Shown: positions 1 to 6,165, numbered from the stretch's first letter. The stretch is 6,300 bases of DNA from an uncultured Mollicutes bacterium (GCA_900549915.1 URQF01000080.1:1-6300), one strand, 5' to 3'. Notes: generated from the letters alone by a model not told the origin. A program made the numbers and translations.

Positions 1-1226
1 CTATCCCCAGATACTAATTGCTTTGCAGAAGTAATTTTCTTTCCATTCTTTAAGACGATTGCATATCCCTTGTCTTTGATCTGACTTGGATCATAAAGAG
101 AAAGAATACGATTGAAATTCTCAAGCTCTGTTCTCTTCTTCCTAAGCATAGCAGAGAAGTCTTTGTAAAGAGAAGAAGCGTGCCTTTGATTCGCAATTTC
201 CTTGGCTTTCAAAGTCTTAGCAAAGGCTTGCTTCCTAGCAAGGAAAGACCTTTTCCAATTGTTTTTCTTTTCTTTGATCCGGTTAAAAGGGGACAATGCA
301 GACAGTCTTGCACGGTAAGACTCATTCCTCCTAGCATAACTTCTTAGGACTTGGGTAAAACGATTGCTGAGATCTTCTTCAAAGGACTGCCGTTCTTGTT
401 GGATTTCATCCCTGCTTGGATTAATAAGACTGGCACCTTCGGTCGGCGTAATTGCCTGTTTGGAAGAGACACGGTCTGCTATGGCAACATCTATCGTATG
501 TCCAATACAGGTAATAACTGGAATCTTAGAAGTCGCAATGGATAGAGCTAAAGTTTCATCATCAAAGCAGCTCAAGTCGGTTTTAGAGCCTCCTCCTCGA
601 CCAAGGATGATGACATCAAAGTTTCCTTTCTTTGCTTTTTCCAAGGCTTTTACCATGCTTTTCGCAGCGTTTTCGCCTTGAACAATACTAGGAAATAACA
701 CTGTTGATACCGGAAAGCGCCTATGAAGGGTCTTTAACCTATCCTGATAGGCAGCTCCTTCTTTGGCGGTAATGATTGCCACGCTTTGACAGAAACGTGG
801 AATCGGAAGCTTTCTCTCTTCTTTTAAATAGCCTAATTTATCTAGCTTTTTGAGAGTTTCCTGCTTCTTGAGAAGGCTTTTCCCGGACTGGGACTGCACC
901 CTTGTCAGTTCTTTTGCCCAAAAGGTCAAGGAAGAGCCATGCGGATAGTAACTTAAATCCCCTTTTACACAGACGACATCTCCAATCTTGACTTCGTTTA
1001 GAGGAACATCACTTGTGTAATAGTAGCTCCTAGCTACTTTCAGAAGAGGAGAGTTCGTTTCCTTGATGCCCTGGTCGCCAAGGTCAATGTAGGTGAATCG
1101 TCCTGGTTTGATGGAATAGACTTCACCATAAACAGAGATTCCTTTGAAAGCAGGGTTTTCAAAACACTGCTTTAGAATCGTGGAAAGCTGGCTGACAGAA
1201 AAAGCGGAACTAGGCTTTTGGAACAT
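1..1226 (-). CDS. xseA: Exodeoxyribonuclease VII large subunit, 3' end cut by window edge
   Basis: XseA is the catalytic subunit of exonuclease VII, which works with several XseB subunits to degrade single-stranded DNA in mismatch repair and recombination in the cytoplasm. The 408 visible codons show an N-terminal OB-fold that begins with FSVSQLSTILKQ (about residues 8-107). The nuclease domain follows, with the GAAYQDR segment (D162), LGRGGGS (R210) and CIGHTID (H243, D246), then SKQAITPTEGA. A charged helical, probably coiled-coil stretch spans about 270-378, and the C-terminal segment begins KGYAIVLKNGKKITS. D162, R210, H243 and D246 align with the residues remembered as essential in the E. 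coli enzyme. The usual GHETD motif reads GHTID here. About 30-40 residues are probably missing beyond position 1. The ATG at 1226 is the first possible start, because an in-frame TAG lies 7 codons upstream. It overlaps nusB by 17 nt and has no Shine-Dalgarno, so coupled translation is likely. xseB would be expected further downstream, outside the window. Confidence 0.94.
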   Translation of the reverse strand, partial: MFQKPSSAFSVSQLSTILKQCFENPAFKGISVYGEVYSIKPGRFTYIDLGDQGIKETNSPLLKVARSYYYTSDVPLNEVKIGDVVCVKGDLSYYPHGSSLTFWAKELTRVQSQSGKSLLKKQETLKKLDKLGYLKEERKLPIPRFCQSVAIITAKEGAAYQDRLKTLHRRFPVSTVLFPSIVQGENAAKSMVKALEKAKKGNFDVIILGRGGGSKTDLSCFDDETLALSIATSKIPVITCIGHTIDVAIADRVSSKQAITPTEGASLINPSRDEIQQERQSFEEDLSNRFTQVLRSYARRNESYRARLSALSPFNRIKEKKNNWKRSFLARKQAFAKTLKAKEIANQRHASSLYKDFSAMLRKKRTELENFNRILSLYDPSQIKDKGYAIVLKNGKKITSAKQLVSGD

Positions 1227-1662
1227 AGTTCGGGAGGACTTTGTCTAAGAGGGCATTTACGAATTTATAGTCCTCTTCGGAGAGGAAGTCCTTTGCAAGA
1301 TTAACAGCTTCGTTGATGACGACTTTCCGTGGGGTTCTTTGAACATAATAACCTTCGCTGATGGCCCTGAAAAGAAGTCCTTTCAGGACATCGTCGATAC
1401 GATCGAAAGTCCAGTTCCTGAGGTGTTCCGAGATCCTTTTCTTAATATCATCGTAATGATCTAACGCTGTGACATAGAGAAGCCTAGAGAAAGGAGGCAC
1501 AAGGTCGATGGATTTGACATTGAACCTATTTAAGATAATCTCCGTAGCATCATAGTCTTCGTTCTTTTCCTGGAACCTGATGACCTGATAAAGAGCCTGC
1601 CTAGTTTTCCTTCGTTCATCTCTTCTTGTATACGATTTCATTTTCTTGATTTCTTCGTTCAT
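1210..1662 (-). CDS. nusB: Transcription antitermination factor NusB
   Basis: NusB pairs with NusE (ribosomal protein S10) and binds boxA RNA to form the antitermination complex that keeps RNA polymerase processive on rRNA operons. The 150-residue product has the family's usual all-helical length and its hallmarks: an Arg-rich N-terminal RNA-binding helix (YTRRDERRKTRQALYQ, 11-26), NWTFDRIDDVLKGLLFRA (83-100), and the diagnostic C-terminal PRKVVINEAVNLAKDF and KFVNALLDKVL (111-143). The start at 1662 is chosen over an internal Met at residue 8 because AAAGGAG lies 10 nt upstream. This start also gives an ATGA overlap with the stop of the preceding membrane-protein gene. The 3' end overlaps xseA by 17 nt. 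The nusB-xseA order is standard in Bacillota, but folD, which sits between them in Bacillus subtilis, is absent here. Confidence 0.96.
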   Translation of the reverse strand: MNEEIKKMKSYTRRDERRKTRQALYQVIRFQEKNEDYDATEIILNRFNVKSIDLVPPFSRLLYVTALDHYDDIKKRISEHLRNWTFDRIDDVLKGLLFRAISEGYYVQRTPRKVVINEAVNLAKDFLSEEDYKFVNALLDKVLPNYVPKA

Positions 1663-2207
1663 TCTTTGATGTCTCCTTTGTTGACTTCGTATGTATGGAT
1701 TTCCTTTACTACAAACTGAGAGTAGATGAGCAGGGCTAAGGCAAGGGCGTGGGTTATTCCGTTGACGAGGAAATCCGTAAGACTCCTGGTCAGAGGGTAT
1801 GTCCTTTTTAAAGAGAGAATAATGCAGGGAATCAGCCTTAGCCTATCAAGGGCTTCGACAATCCTTGCAAAGAAGAGCAATCTTCCTTTTCCCTTTCCGG
1901 CAAAGTAAGAAGCGAAGACCCTGAATAAGCCAATCGCGATAGTGACAACTGCGGAAGAGGAATAAAGAAGCTTTAAATCGAATTTCCCGCTAAGACACCT
2001 TGCTGTCAGAGAGGAAGAGGAGAAGAGCCTTGATAAAGAGGACATGGAATCGACATACCGAGAAGTGTCCCTTTTGTCGAATTTCAAGGATGACTGGACT
2101 AAAATCTGACCTACAAAACAGAAGATAGCAATAATCCTCGGTACGACGAAAAGATATCCGTATCTTTTCCGCCTTTTCCTATAGCGTTCCTTGCTGATAT
2201 CTTTCAT
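1659..2207 (-). CDS. Uncharacterised multi-pass membrane protein between asp23 and nusB
   Basis: This 182-residue protein is not recognised. It starts with a strongly basic stretch (residues 7-15, mostly Lys and Arg), suggesting a cytoplasmic N-terminus. Likely membrane segments follow at about 17-38 (YLFVVPRIIAIFCFVGQILV), 80-103 and 143-167 (ending ALALALLIYSQFVV). A weaker hydrophobic stretch at about 110-133 is interrupted by charged residues. A Ser-rich linker (SSLSRLFSSSS, around 56-66) separates the first two segments. The ATG at 2207 lies one base after the stop of the Asp23-family gene and has no separate Shine-Dalgarno beyond the AGG touching it, so it is probably translated by coupling or re-initiation. 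The next Met (residue 54) would remove the first membrane segment. The stop is TGA within the ATGA overlap with nusB. A membrane anchor or partner for the adjacent Asp23 protein is an inference from position only. Confidence 0.82.
   Translation of the reverse strand: MKDISKERYRKRRKRYGYLFVVPRIIAIFCFVGQILVQSSLKFDKRDTSRYVDSMSSLSRLFSSSSLTARCLSGKFDLKLLYSSSAVVTIAIGLFRVFASYFAGKGKGRLLFFARIVEALDRLRLIPCIILSLKRTYPLTRSLTDFLVNGITHALALALLIYSQFVVKEIHTYEVNKGDIKE
1673..1679 (-). promoter_or_regulatory. Ribosome binding site of nusB
   Basis: AAAGGAG on the minus strand lies 10 nt before the nusB ATG at 1662, inside the last codons of the membrane-protein gene. It decides the start in favour of residue 1 over the internal Met at residue 8. 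Confidence 0.85.
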
Positions 2208-2208
2208 C

Positions 2209-2553
2209 CTATTTTACCGGATAGCATCCAAGCAGGATCCTATCGACTTTCAAAGACGATATTTCGGTTGCTTCGAAAGCTTCATCATAGATTTCCTTTT
2301 GGATATCGCTGAGGACTTTGGTATCTTGTCCGACAGGAAGGAAAATTCCGACAGAAATCGTAACCTTATTGTTTTTCGTAATCTCTGCCCGGATATATCC
2401 CTTTTTCTTTCCGTATTCCAGAGAAAAAGCACCTTTCTTTTCTTCCCTGAGTTCACTTAGGACATCATTGGCAATCTGGACAAAGACCTTGTCTGAAATA
2501 GCAATAAGTCCCTTATCCGAAGTCTTATCTTCGTAATAGCTGTTGTTTTCCAT
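2209..2553 (-). CDS. Asp23/Gls24 (DUF322) family envelope stress-type protein
   Basis: The 114-residue product matches the small alpha/beta Asp23/Gls24 family, whose members in Bacillota (YqhY, YloU, Asp23) are linked to the cell envelope, alkaline stress or acetyl-CoA carboxylase control. Supporting segments are GLIAISDKVFVQIANDVLSE (about 15-34, the family's opening strand and helix), a central strand pair (YGKKKGYIRAEI), VTISVGIFLPVG, the helix DTKVLSDIQKEIYDEAFEAT, and the closing VDRILLGC. It matches yqhY of B. subtilis, the gene upstream of nusB, in position as well. The frame stays open upstream into tex, but the ATG at 2553 is chosen because AAAGGAG sits 9 nt before it and the family homology begins soon after it. 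The gap to tex is 4 nt and the gap to the next gene is 1 nt. The exact subfamily (YqhY or YloU) cannot be settled by eye. Confidence 0.88.
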   Translation of the reverse strand: MENNSYYEDKTSDKGLIAISDKVFVQIANDVLSELREEKKGAFSLEYGKKKGYIRAEITKNNKVTISVGIFLPVGQDTKVLSDIQKEIYDEAFEATEISSLKVDRILLGCYPVK

Positions 2554-2557
2554 TCTT

Positions 2558-4693
2558 CTATACTCCTTTCCTTGAGAGAGAAATTCGCTTTCTCTGTAAA
2601 TCGACATTAATGACTTTGACTTTAACAATGTCACCTGGTTTTCCGTATTGATGTGGGTCATCCACTCTTCCATTGCGGATTTCGGTCAAATAGACTAGGC
2701 CATTGATTTCAACGCCGATATCAACAAAGAAACCAAATCCAGTGACATTGCGGATCGTTCCTTCCCTAATCCTTCCGACCTTCAGGTCCTTGATGTCGTT
2801 GACTCCATCCAGAAGCTTTGCGCTTTTTGCTTCCAGACGAGGGTCACGGCTAGGCTGAATCAATTCCTTAAGAATATCTTCTAGAGTCGGCCTTCCCACG
2901 GAGAGAGAAGAGCAGAGCTTTTCTTTATCTTGCTGAGAAAGAGACTTCAGTGCCTCTTTTGTCTCCTCTTCGGAGCCCTTTTGATATTCCTTCCTGATTG
3001 CTTTTGCAATCGGATAGGATTCCGGATGGACGGCAGTATTATCCAAAGGCTCTTTGCTTTCCGGAATACGGAGGAAGCCGGCGCAGTTTTCAAAGGCTTT
3101 TGGTCCAAGATACGGAATCTTCAGTAATTCCTTGCGGGAAGTGATTTGTCCGTTGTCATCCCGGTATTTGACAATGGAGTCGGCAACCTTGCTGCTGATG
3201 CCAGAGACATAGCAAAGCAGGGAAGCAGAAGCTTGGTTCAAATTGACACCGACATAGTTGACACAGTCCTCAACGACGCCTTTTAAGGCCAAAGACAGTT
3301 TGTTCTTTTCGATATCGTACTGATATTGTCCGACACCGATGGATTCCGGTGGAATTTTCACAAGCTCAGCGAGTGGATCAAGCCTTCTGCGGGCAATGGA
3401 GACAGCGGAACGGAGGTTTGGTTCATAATCAGGGAATTCCTTCTGAGCCTGTTTCGTAGCAGACCAGATGGAAGCACCAGATTCCGAGACAATGGCAATT
3501 TCCATCGAGGCAAGTTCCGGAATTTCTTTCTTCCTTCTCTGAAGAAGAGCAAGACTCTCCCGGCTAGCGGTTCCATTACCAAGTGCTATGGTAAAGGTCT
3601 TGTTTTTCAGCCTGAGTCGTTTCAAATCGGAAACTGCCCTAGCTTCTCCTGTCTTTGAATGGAACGGATCTTTTAAAACATAGGTATCTAAGACTTTTCC
3701 ATTTTCATCGATGAAGGCAAGCTTGCAGCCGTGGGTGAAGCCAGGATCGAATCCTAAGATGCGGCGTCCCTTTAGCGGAGGTACTAACAAAGTCGCTCGA
3801 AGAGAGGATTTGAATTCCTGAATCGAGTCATCGCTCGCTTGATCCCTCAAGGAAGAAAAAATATCATTGGAAACAGAAGGGGAAATCAGACGGTCATAAC
3901 TATCCTGAATCCTTTCCTTCAGCCTCTTTTCATAAGGAGAATTGCTTGGCAATTCAAAAGTCTCAAGATGATTCCTGATTTTCTCATCCGGGAAAACGAA
4001 TTTCTTTGTCAGGCACTTTTTGTTTACACCGCGATTGATAGCAAGGACGTTGTAGCTTCTCAGCTCAGAGATTTTCTTGCTGTAATTCTCATAGTTGTCA
4101 AAAGTATCGAGCGGAGCATCCTTCAGTTTTGTAGAAGTGAGATACCCTTCTTTCCTGACAAGGTTCTTCCTGAAGAAACGGTAATTCGGATTGTCTGAGA
4201 TTTTCTCAGCCAGAATATCCAGGGCGCCTTGGATTGCCTTATCTTTGGTTGGATAAGCTTCCGAAAGATACTTTCCGGCTTCTTCTTCGAGTTGGCCGGT
4301 TTTATCCGTCCTGATGTATTGGCTAAGCGGTTCCAGTCCGGCAGCTTTTGCCTTGCTTGCACGTGTTGTCTTTTTGGGTTTATAGGGACGATAGAGATCT
4401 TCCAGTGTTGCCCTTGTCCTGCACTTATCGATTTCTTCCAAAAGCTTTGGATCTTCGATTTTCTGATCCGCCAAAGATTTGAGGACCGTCTTTTTTCGGT
4501 CTTCGAGGTTTCGATAAGAGAGAAGCTTTTCTTCAATATCACGCCTGTTTTCATCGGTAAGGCCGCCGGTTTCCTCTTTACGGTAACGAGCGATAAAAGG
4601 AACCGTATCTCCTTGGTCTAAAAGCTCGACGGCTTTTTTGACATTGACAGGATTTAGTTTCAGCTCAATTGCAATCTGATTTAGGATATCCAT
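2558..4693 (-). CDS. tex: Tex-family RNA-binding transcription accessory protein
   Basis: Tex is a cytoplasmic nucleic-acid-binding protein related to eukaryotic Spt6 and involved in transcription and RNA processing. The 711-residue product is slightly shorter than typical homologues but complete. In order it has an N-terminal helical domain with VPFIARYRKEETGGL (31-45) and LEDLYRPYKPK (97-107); a YqgF/RuvC-like domain (about 309-440) with GFDPGFTHGCK (D316), VSESGASIWSA (E404) and SIARRRLDPLAEL (D439); a helix-hairpin-helix region (about 470-545) containing VGVNLNQAS, KIPYLGPKAFENCAGFLRI and then NTAVHPESY; and a C-terminal S1 domain (about 638-708) with TGFGFFVDIG and KRISLSRK. The RuvC-like acidic residues are present, but nuclease activity is not established for the family. 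The start at 4693 has AGGAG 11 nt upstream, inside the end of the lipoprotein gene. Its position immediately ahead of asp23-nusB-xseA suggests joint transcription with NusB. Confidence 0.97.
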   Translation of the reverse strand: MDILNQIAIELKLNPVNVKKAVELLDQGDTVPFIARYRKEETGGLTDENRRDIEEKLLSYRNLEDRKKTVLKSLADQKIEDPKLLEEIDKCRTRATLEDLYRPYKPKKTTRASKAKAAGLEPLSQYIRTDKTGQLEEEAGKYLSEAYPTKDKAIQGALDILAEKISDNPNYRFFRKNLVRKEGYLTSTKLKDAPLDTFDNYENYSKKISELRSYNVLAINRGVNKKCLTKKFVFPDEKIRNHLETFELPSNSPYEKRLKERIQDSYDRLISPSVSNDIFSSLRDQASDDSIQEFKSSLRATLLVPPLKGRRILGFDPGFTHGCKLAFIDENGKVLDTYVLKDPFHSKTGEARAVSDLKRLRLKNKTFTIALGNGTASRESLALLQRRKKEIPELASMEIAIVSESGASIWSATKQAQKEFPDYEPNLRSAVSIARRRLDPLAELVKIPPESIGVGQYQYDIEKNKLSLALKGVVEDCVNYVGVNLNQASASLLCYVSGISSKVADSIVKYRDDNGQITSRKELLKIPYLGPKAFENCAGFLRIPESKEPLDNTAVHPESYPIAKAIRKEYQKGSEEETKEALKSLSQQDKEKLCSSLSVGRPTLEDILKELIQPSRDPRLEAKSAKLLDGVNDIKDLKVGRIREGTIRNVTGFGFFVDIGVEINGLVYLTEIRNGRVDDPHQYGKPGDIVKVKVINVDLQRKRISLSRKGV
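2563..2569 (-). promoter_or_regulatory. Ribosome binding site of the Asp23-family gene
   Basis: AAAGGAG lies 9 nt before the ATG at 2553, within the final codons of tex. It supports that ATG over upstream in-frame Met codons that would lie inside tex and lack family homology. Confidence 0.85.
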
Positions 4694-4697
4694 TTTG

Positions 4698-5153
4698 TTA
4701 TTTGCTCCTAGAACATGTGAAATAGAACGTCACGTCTTTTGTTTTCCTCCTAGCTCTGCAGGAAGTGATTTCAACAGTGGAAGAGAAGTGGATGCCAATG
4801 GCTTTGACTTCTCTCTTTTCTTTGTTGCTGGTTCCTTCACTGAGCAAAGTATAGGAAGAGTCGTATCCGATGAAGAAAACACTCTTTCCTTCGTCGGGTG
4901 AAATCATCCTTCGTACTTCTTCCCTTGTCTTTTGGAAGTCAAAGCAGTTAAAAGTGTACAAGTAATCTCCTTGGCTTTGGTTCCTAAGGAATTCCGAAGA
5001 GAAAGGAAGGGAAGGATCCGAGGAAGAAACAAAAGCACTGCTATCCCTGGCCCTAAAAGAAGCTCTGTCTTGGTTAATTAAGTCCGAAGAGAGCTTTTTC
5101 GAGCAGGAAGGTAGCAGAAAAAGGGATATCAGAACAAAGAGCGATTTTTTCAT
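4698..5153 (-). CDS. Small predicted lipoprotein of unknown function
   Basis: The 151-residue product is not recognised. Its N-terminus is a classic short lipoprotein signal: two lysines, a hydrophobic run (SLFVLISLFLL) and the lipobox L-P-S-C, with the cysteine at residue 17. Proline at the -2 position is less usual. Export, lipidation and attachment to the outer face of the membrane are therefore expected. The first 45 mature residues are Ser-rich and probably flexible. The remainder looks beta-rich (DYLYTFNCFDF, KSVFFIGYDSSYTLL, VKAIGIHFSSTVEITSC, DVTFYFTC), with three further cysteines at 70, 132 and 147. No Shine-Dalgarno precedes the ATG; an extended -10 lies just upstream instead. The stop is 4 nt before tex, whose ribosome binding site lies inside this gene, so the two are probably co-transcribed. 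Length, signal peptide and spacing all support a real gene. Confidence 0.85.
   Translation of the reverse strand: MKKSLFVLISLFLLPSCSKKLSSDLINQDRASFRARDSSAFVSSSDPSLPFSSEFLRNQSQGDYLYTFNCFDFQKTREEVRRMISPDEGKSVFFIGYDSSYTLLSEGTSNKEKREVKAIGIHFSSTVEITSCRARRKTKDVTFYFTCSRSK
4704..4709 (-). promoter_or_regulatory. Ribosome binding site of tex
   Basis: AGGAGC lies inside the final codons of the lipoprotein gene. The AGGAG core ends 11 nt before the tex ATG at 4693. The overlap with upstream coding sequence implies that tex is normally read from a transcript that also covers the lipoprotein gene. Confidence 0.75.
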
Positions 5154-5159
5154 AGGAAT

Positions 5160-5168
5160 ATTTTATCA
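5160..5168 (-). promoter_or_regulatory. Extended -10 promoter directly before the lipoprotein gene
   Basis: The minus strand reads TGATAAAAT: an extended -10 TG, one base, and TAAAAT (5 of 6 matches to TATAAT). No -35 match is seen at 16-18 nt spacing, which extended -10 promoters can tolerate. The hexamer ends 6 nt before the ATG at 5153, so a start about 7 nt downstream would fall on or next to the initiation codon and give a leaderless transcript. This is inferred from sequence only. Confidence 0.45.
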
Positions 5169-5180
5169 TAAACCTGTTTT

Positions 5181-5207
5181 CTTTTCCTTACCTTTGGTAA
5201 GGGAAAG
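5181..5207. repeat. 27-bp dyad between the TtcA homologue and lipoprotein genes
   Basis: Plus-strand arms CTTTTCCTTACC and GGTAAGGGAAAG flank a TTT centre. Eleven of twelve positions are Watson-Crick complementary, with one T/G pair. The dyad sits just after the stop of the TtcA homologue (5209), and its left part covers where a -35 box would fall for the lipoprotein promoter. On the minus-strand transcript it is followed by AAAACAGG, not a U-run, so it is a poor intrinsic terminator. An operator or an mRNA-processing hairpin fits better. Confidence 0.6.
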
Positions 5208-5208
5208 T

Positions 5209-6120
5209 CTAACAGTTTTTGTACGTTTCATCGATTGTAAGGGGTCGATGCTCCTTTTCTGCCTTCGATAAGGCCTTTTCTTCTAGTTTGGAAGCCTGGA
5301 TTTTCTTATCTTTCTCAAGACCGGCTTTGTTATAACTATCAAGGAAAGAGACTTCTTTTCCGTCTATTTCATATCCGAGAATCTTCTCGGGGCAGACATT
5401 CCTCCTGCTTTTCAGAACATTCGGCTTTGTAAAAGGAGAGTAGGTTTTTTCTAACCGGTCTAAAAGCTGAGCGGTTTCTTTCTCTAACCGGTACTTCACA
5501 GAGAAGACGTAATGGATGTTAAGAGCATCTAAAAAGCGTAGGATGTCTTTTTCTTTGATGTACCTAAAAGGACGAATCAAAATAGCAGAGTAGTCTTCTT
5601 CTTCAACCCTTTCCTTAGGAAGAGTACCTTGAAGAATGCCTTGTACTAAAAAACGATACCTATAGGAATTGATAAGGTCATCGTTCGTATCATTGGAAAC
5701 AAGATAGTGAATATTTTCTTCTTTCGCAAAGTCGAGCAAATCATTCCTTGGATTTCTTGCGTGACGATAAGCATTTCTTATATGGTCTTTTTGTATTCCA
5801 AGACTTTTAAGGAAGACGAATACATCCCTTCTTTCATCCGTAGGAATTTTATATACTGCCCGGTATAGGACATAGATTTCTGGATGAAAAGAAGAATAGC
5901 AGCTCAATTTCAAGAAGAAGAATAGTGAAAAATAGCTAGAAGGAGTGAAATCAAAATCAATCAAGACTTTTTGGTTCTCCTTCAGCCTGTCGAATTCTTT
6001 CCTTGCCCGGGTGATTGGATGGACAAGAGTAAAACGATAGGACTTATCTAGGATGTGGAGAATTTCTTCTTTATTGCGGATCGTTGTCTTTGGGCTCATA
6101 TTCTTTTCTTTTGATTCCAT
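5209..6120 (-). CDS. TtcA/TilS-family PP-loop homologue with degenerate active site
   Basis: The fold and collinear landmarks are those of Bacillota TtcA-like tRNA 2-thiocytidine synthetases: LDKSYRFTLVHPITRARKEF near the N-terminus, LIRPFRYIKEKDILRFLDAL (181-200), LDRLEKTYSPFTKPNVLKS (220-238), then NVCPEKILGYEIDGKEVSFL. Every catalytic motif is lost. The ATP-binding SGGxDS position reads DFTPSSYF (57-64), the first CxxC region reads AYRHARNPR (117-125), the GHHxDD segment reads SNDTND (142-147), and the second CxxC region reads YVFSVKY (204-210). There are no stops or frameshifts, so it looks like a pseudoenzyme and not a pseudogene. A Lys/Glu-rich tail of about 45 residues closes the 303-residue chain. 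The frame extends to a TTG at 6162, but that codon lies in the -35 box, so ATG 6120 is preferred. ATG 6099 is the alternative. Neither has a clear Shine-Dalgarno. The gene leads the minus-strand cluster and ends 55 nt before the lipoprotein gene. Confidence 0.85.
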   Translation of the reverse strand: MESKEKNMSPKTTIRNKEEILHILDKSYRFTLVHPITRARKEFDRLKENQKVLIDFDFTPSSYFSLFFFLKLSCYSSFHPEIYVLYRAVYKIPTDERRDVFVFLKSLGIQKDHIRNAYRHARNPRNDLLDFAKEENIHYLVSNDTNDDLINSYRYRFLVQGILQGTLPKERVEEEDYSAILIRPFRYIKEKDILRFLDALNIHYVFSVKYRLEKETAQLLDRLEKTYSPFTKPNVLKSRRNVCPEKILGYEIDGKEVSFLDSYNKAGLEKDKKIQASKLEEKALSKAEKEHRPLTIDETYKNC

Positions 6121-6138
6121 AGTTTCTGAAATTATTAT
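6111..6138 (+). promoter_or_regulatory. Possible divergent promoter sharing the -10 region
   Basis: The plus strand has TTGATT (6111-6116), a 16-nt spacer and TATTAT (6133-6138). The -10 overlaps the minus-strand TATAAT because the sequence is nearly symmetric. It could drive RNA towards the right edge of the window. Short A/T-rich matches like this are common in an A/T-rich intergenic region, so confidence is low. Confidence 0.25.
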
Positions 6139-6162
6139 AGGGAAAGAGAAGAAAAAAACCAA
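6134..6162 (-). promoter_or_regulatory. Sigma-A-type promoter of the TtcA homologue
   Basis: The minus strand carries TTGGTT (6162-6157), a 17-nt pyrimidine-rich spacer, and a perfect TATAAT (6139-6134). A transcript would begin near 6127, leaving about 7 nt before ATG 6120 or about 28 nt before ATG 6099. The location matches the start of the tightly packed minus-strand cluster and argues against the TTG at 6162 as a translation start. Confidence 0.65.
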
Positions 6163-6165
6163 AAA

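Noticed and set aside
364..681. Plus-strand open frame of about 105 codons
   Set aside because: It lies entirely antisense to the well-supported xseA nuclease domain and has no family features or ribosome binding site.
2209..2673. Longer, 154-residue version of the Asp23-family protein
   Set aside because: The extra 40 residues are tex coding sequence in another frame. The strong ribosome binding site and family homology point to the ATG at 2553.
4123..4554. Second minus-strand open frame of about 143 codons within tex
   Set aside because: It is an out-of-frame shadow of the tex N-terminal domain, which has unambiguous family motifs. Its Lys/Ser-rich composition is typical of a shifted frame.
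4229..4621. Plus-strand open frame of about 130 codons, Phe-rich and hydrophobic
   Set aside because: It is the antisense image of Lys/Glu-rich tex codons. The membrane-like character is an artefact.
5181..5207. Intrinsic terminator after the TtcA homologue
   Set aside because: The stem is good, but the bases after it on the minus-strand transcript are AAAACAGG, with no U-run. It was therefore recorded as a dyad.
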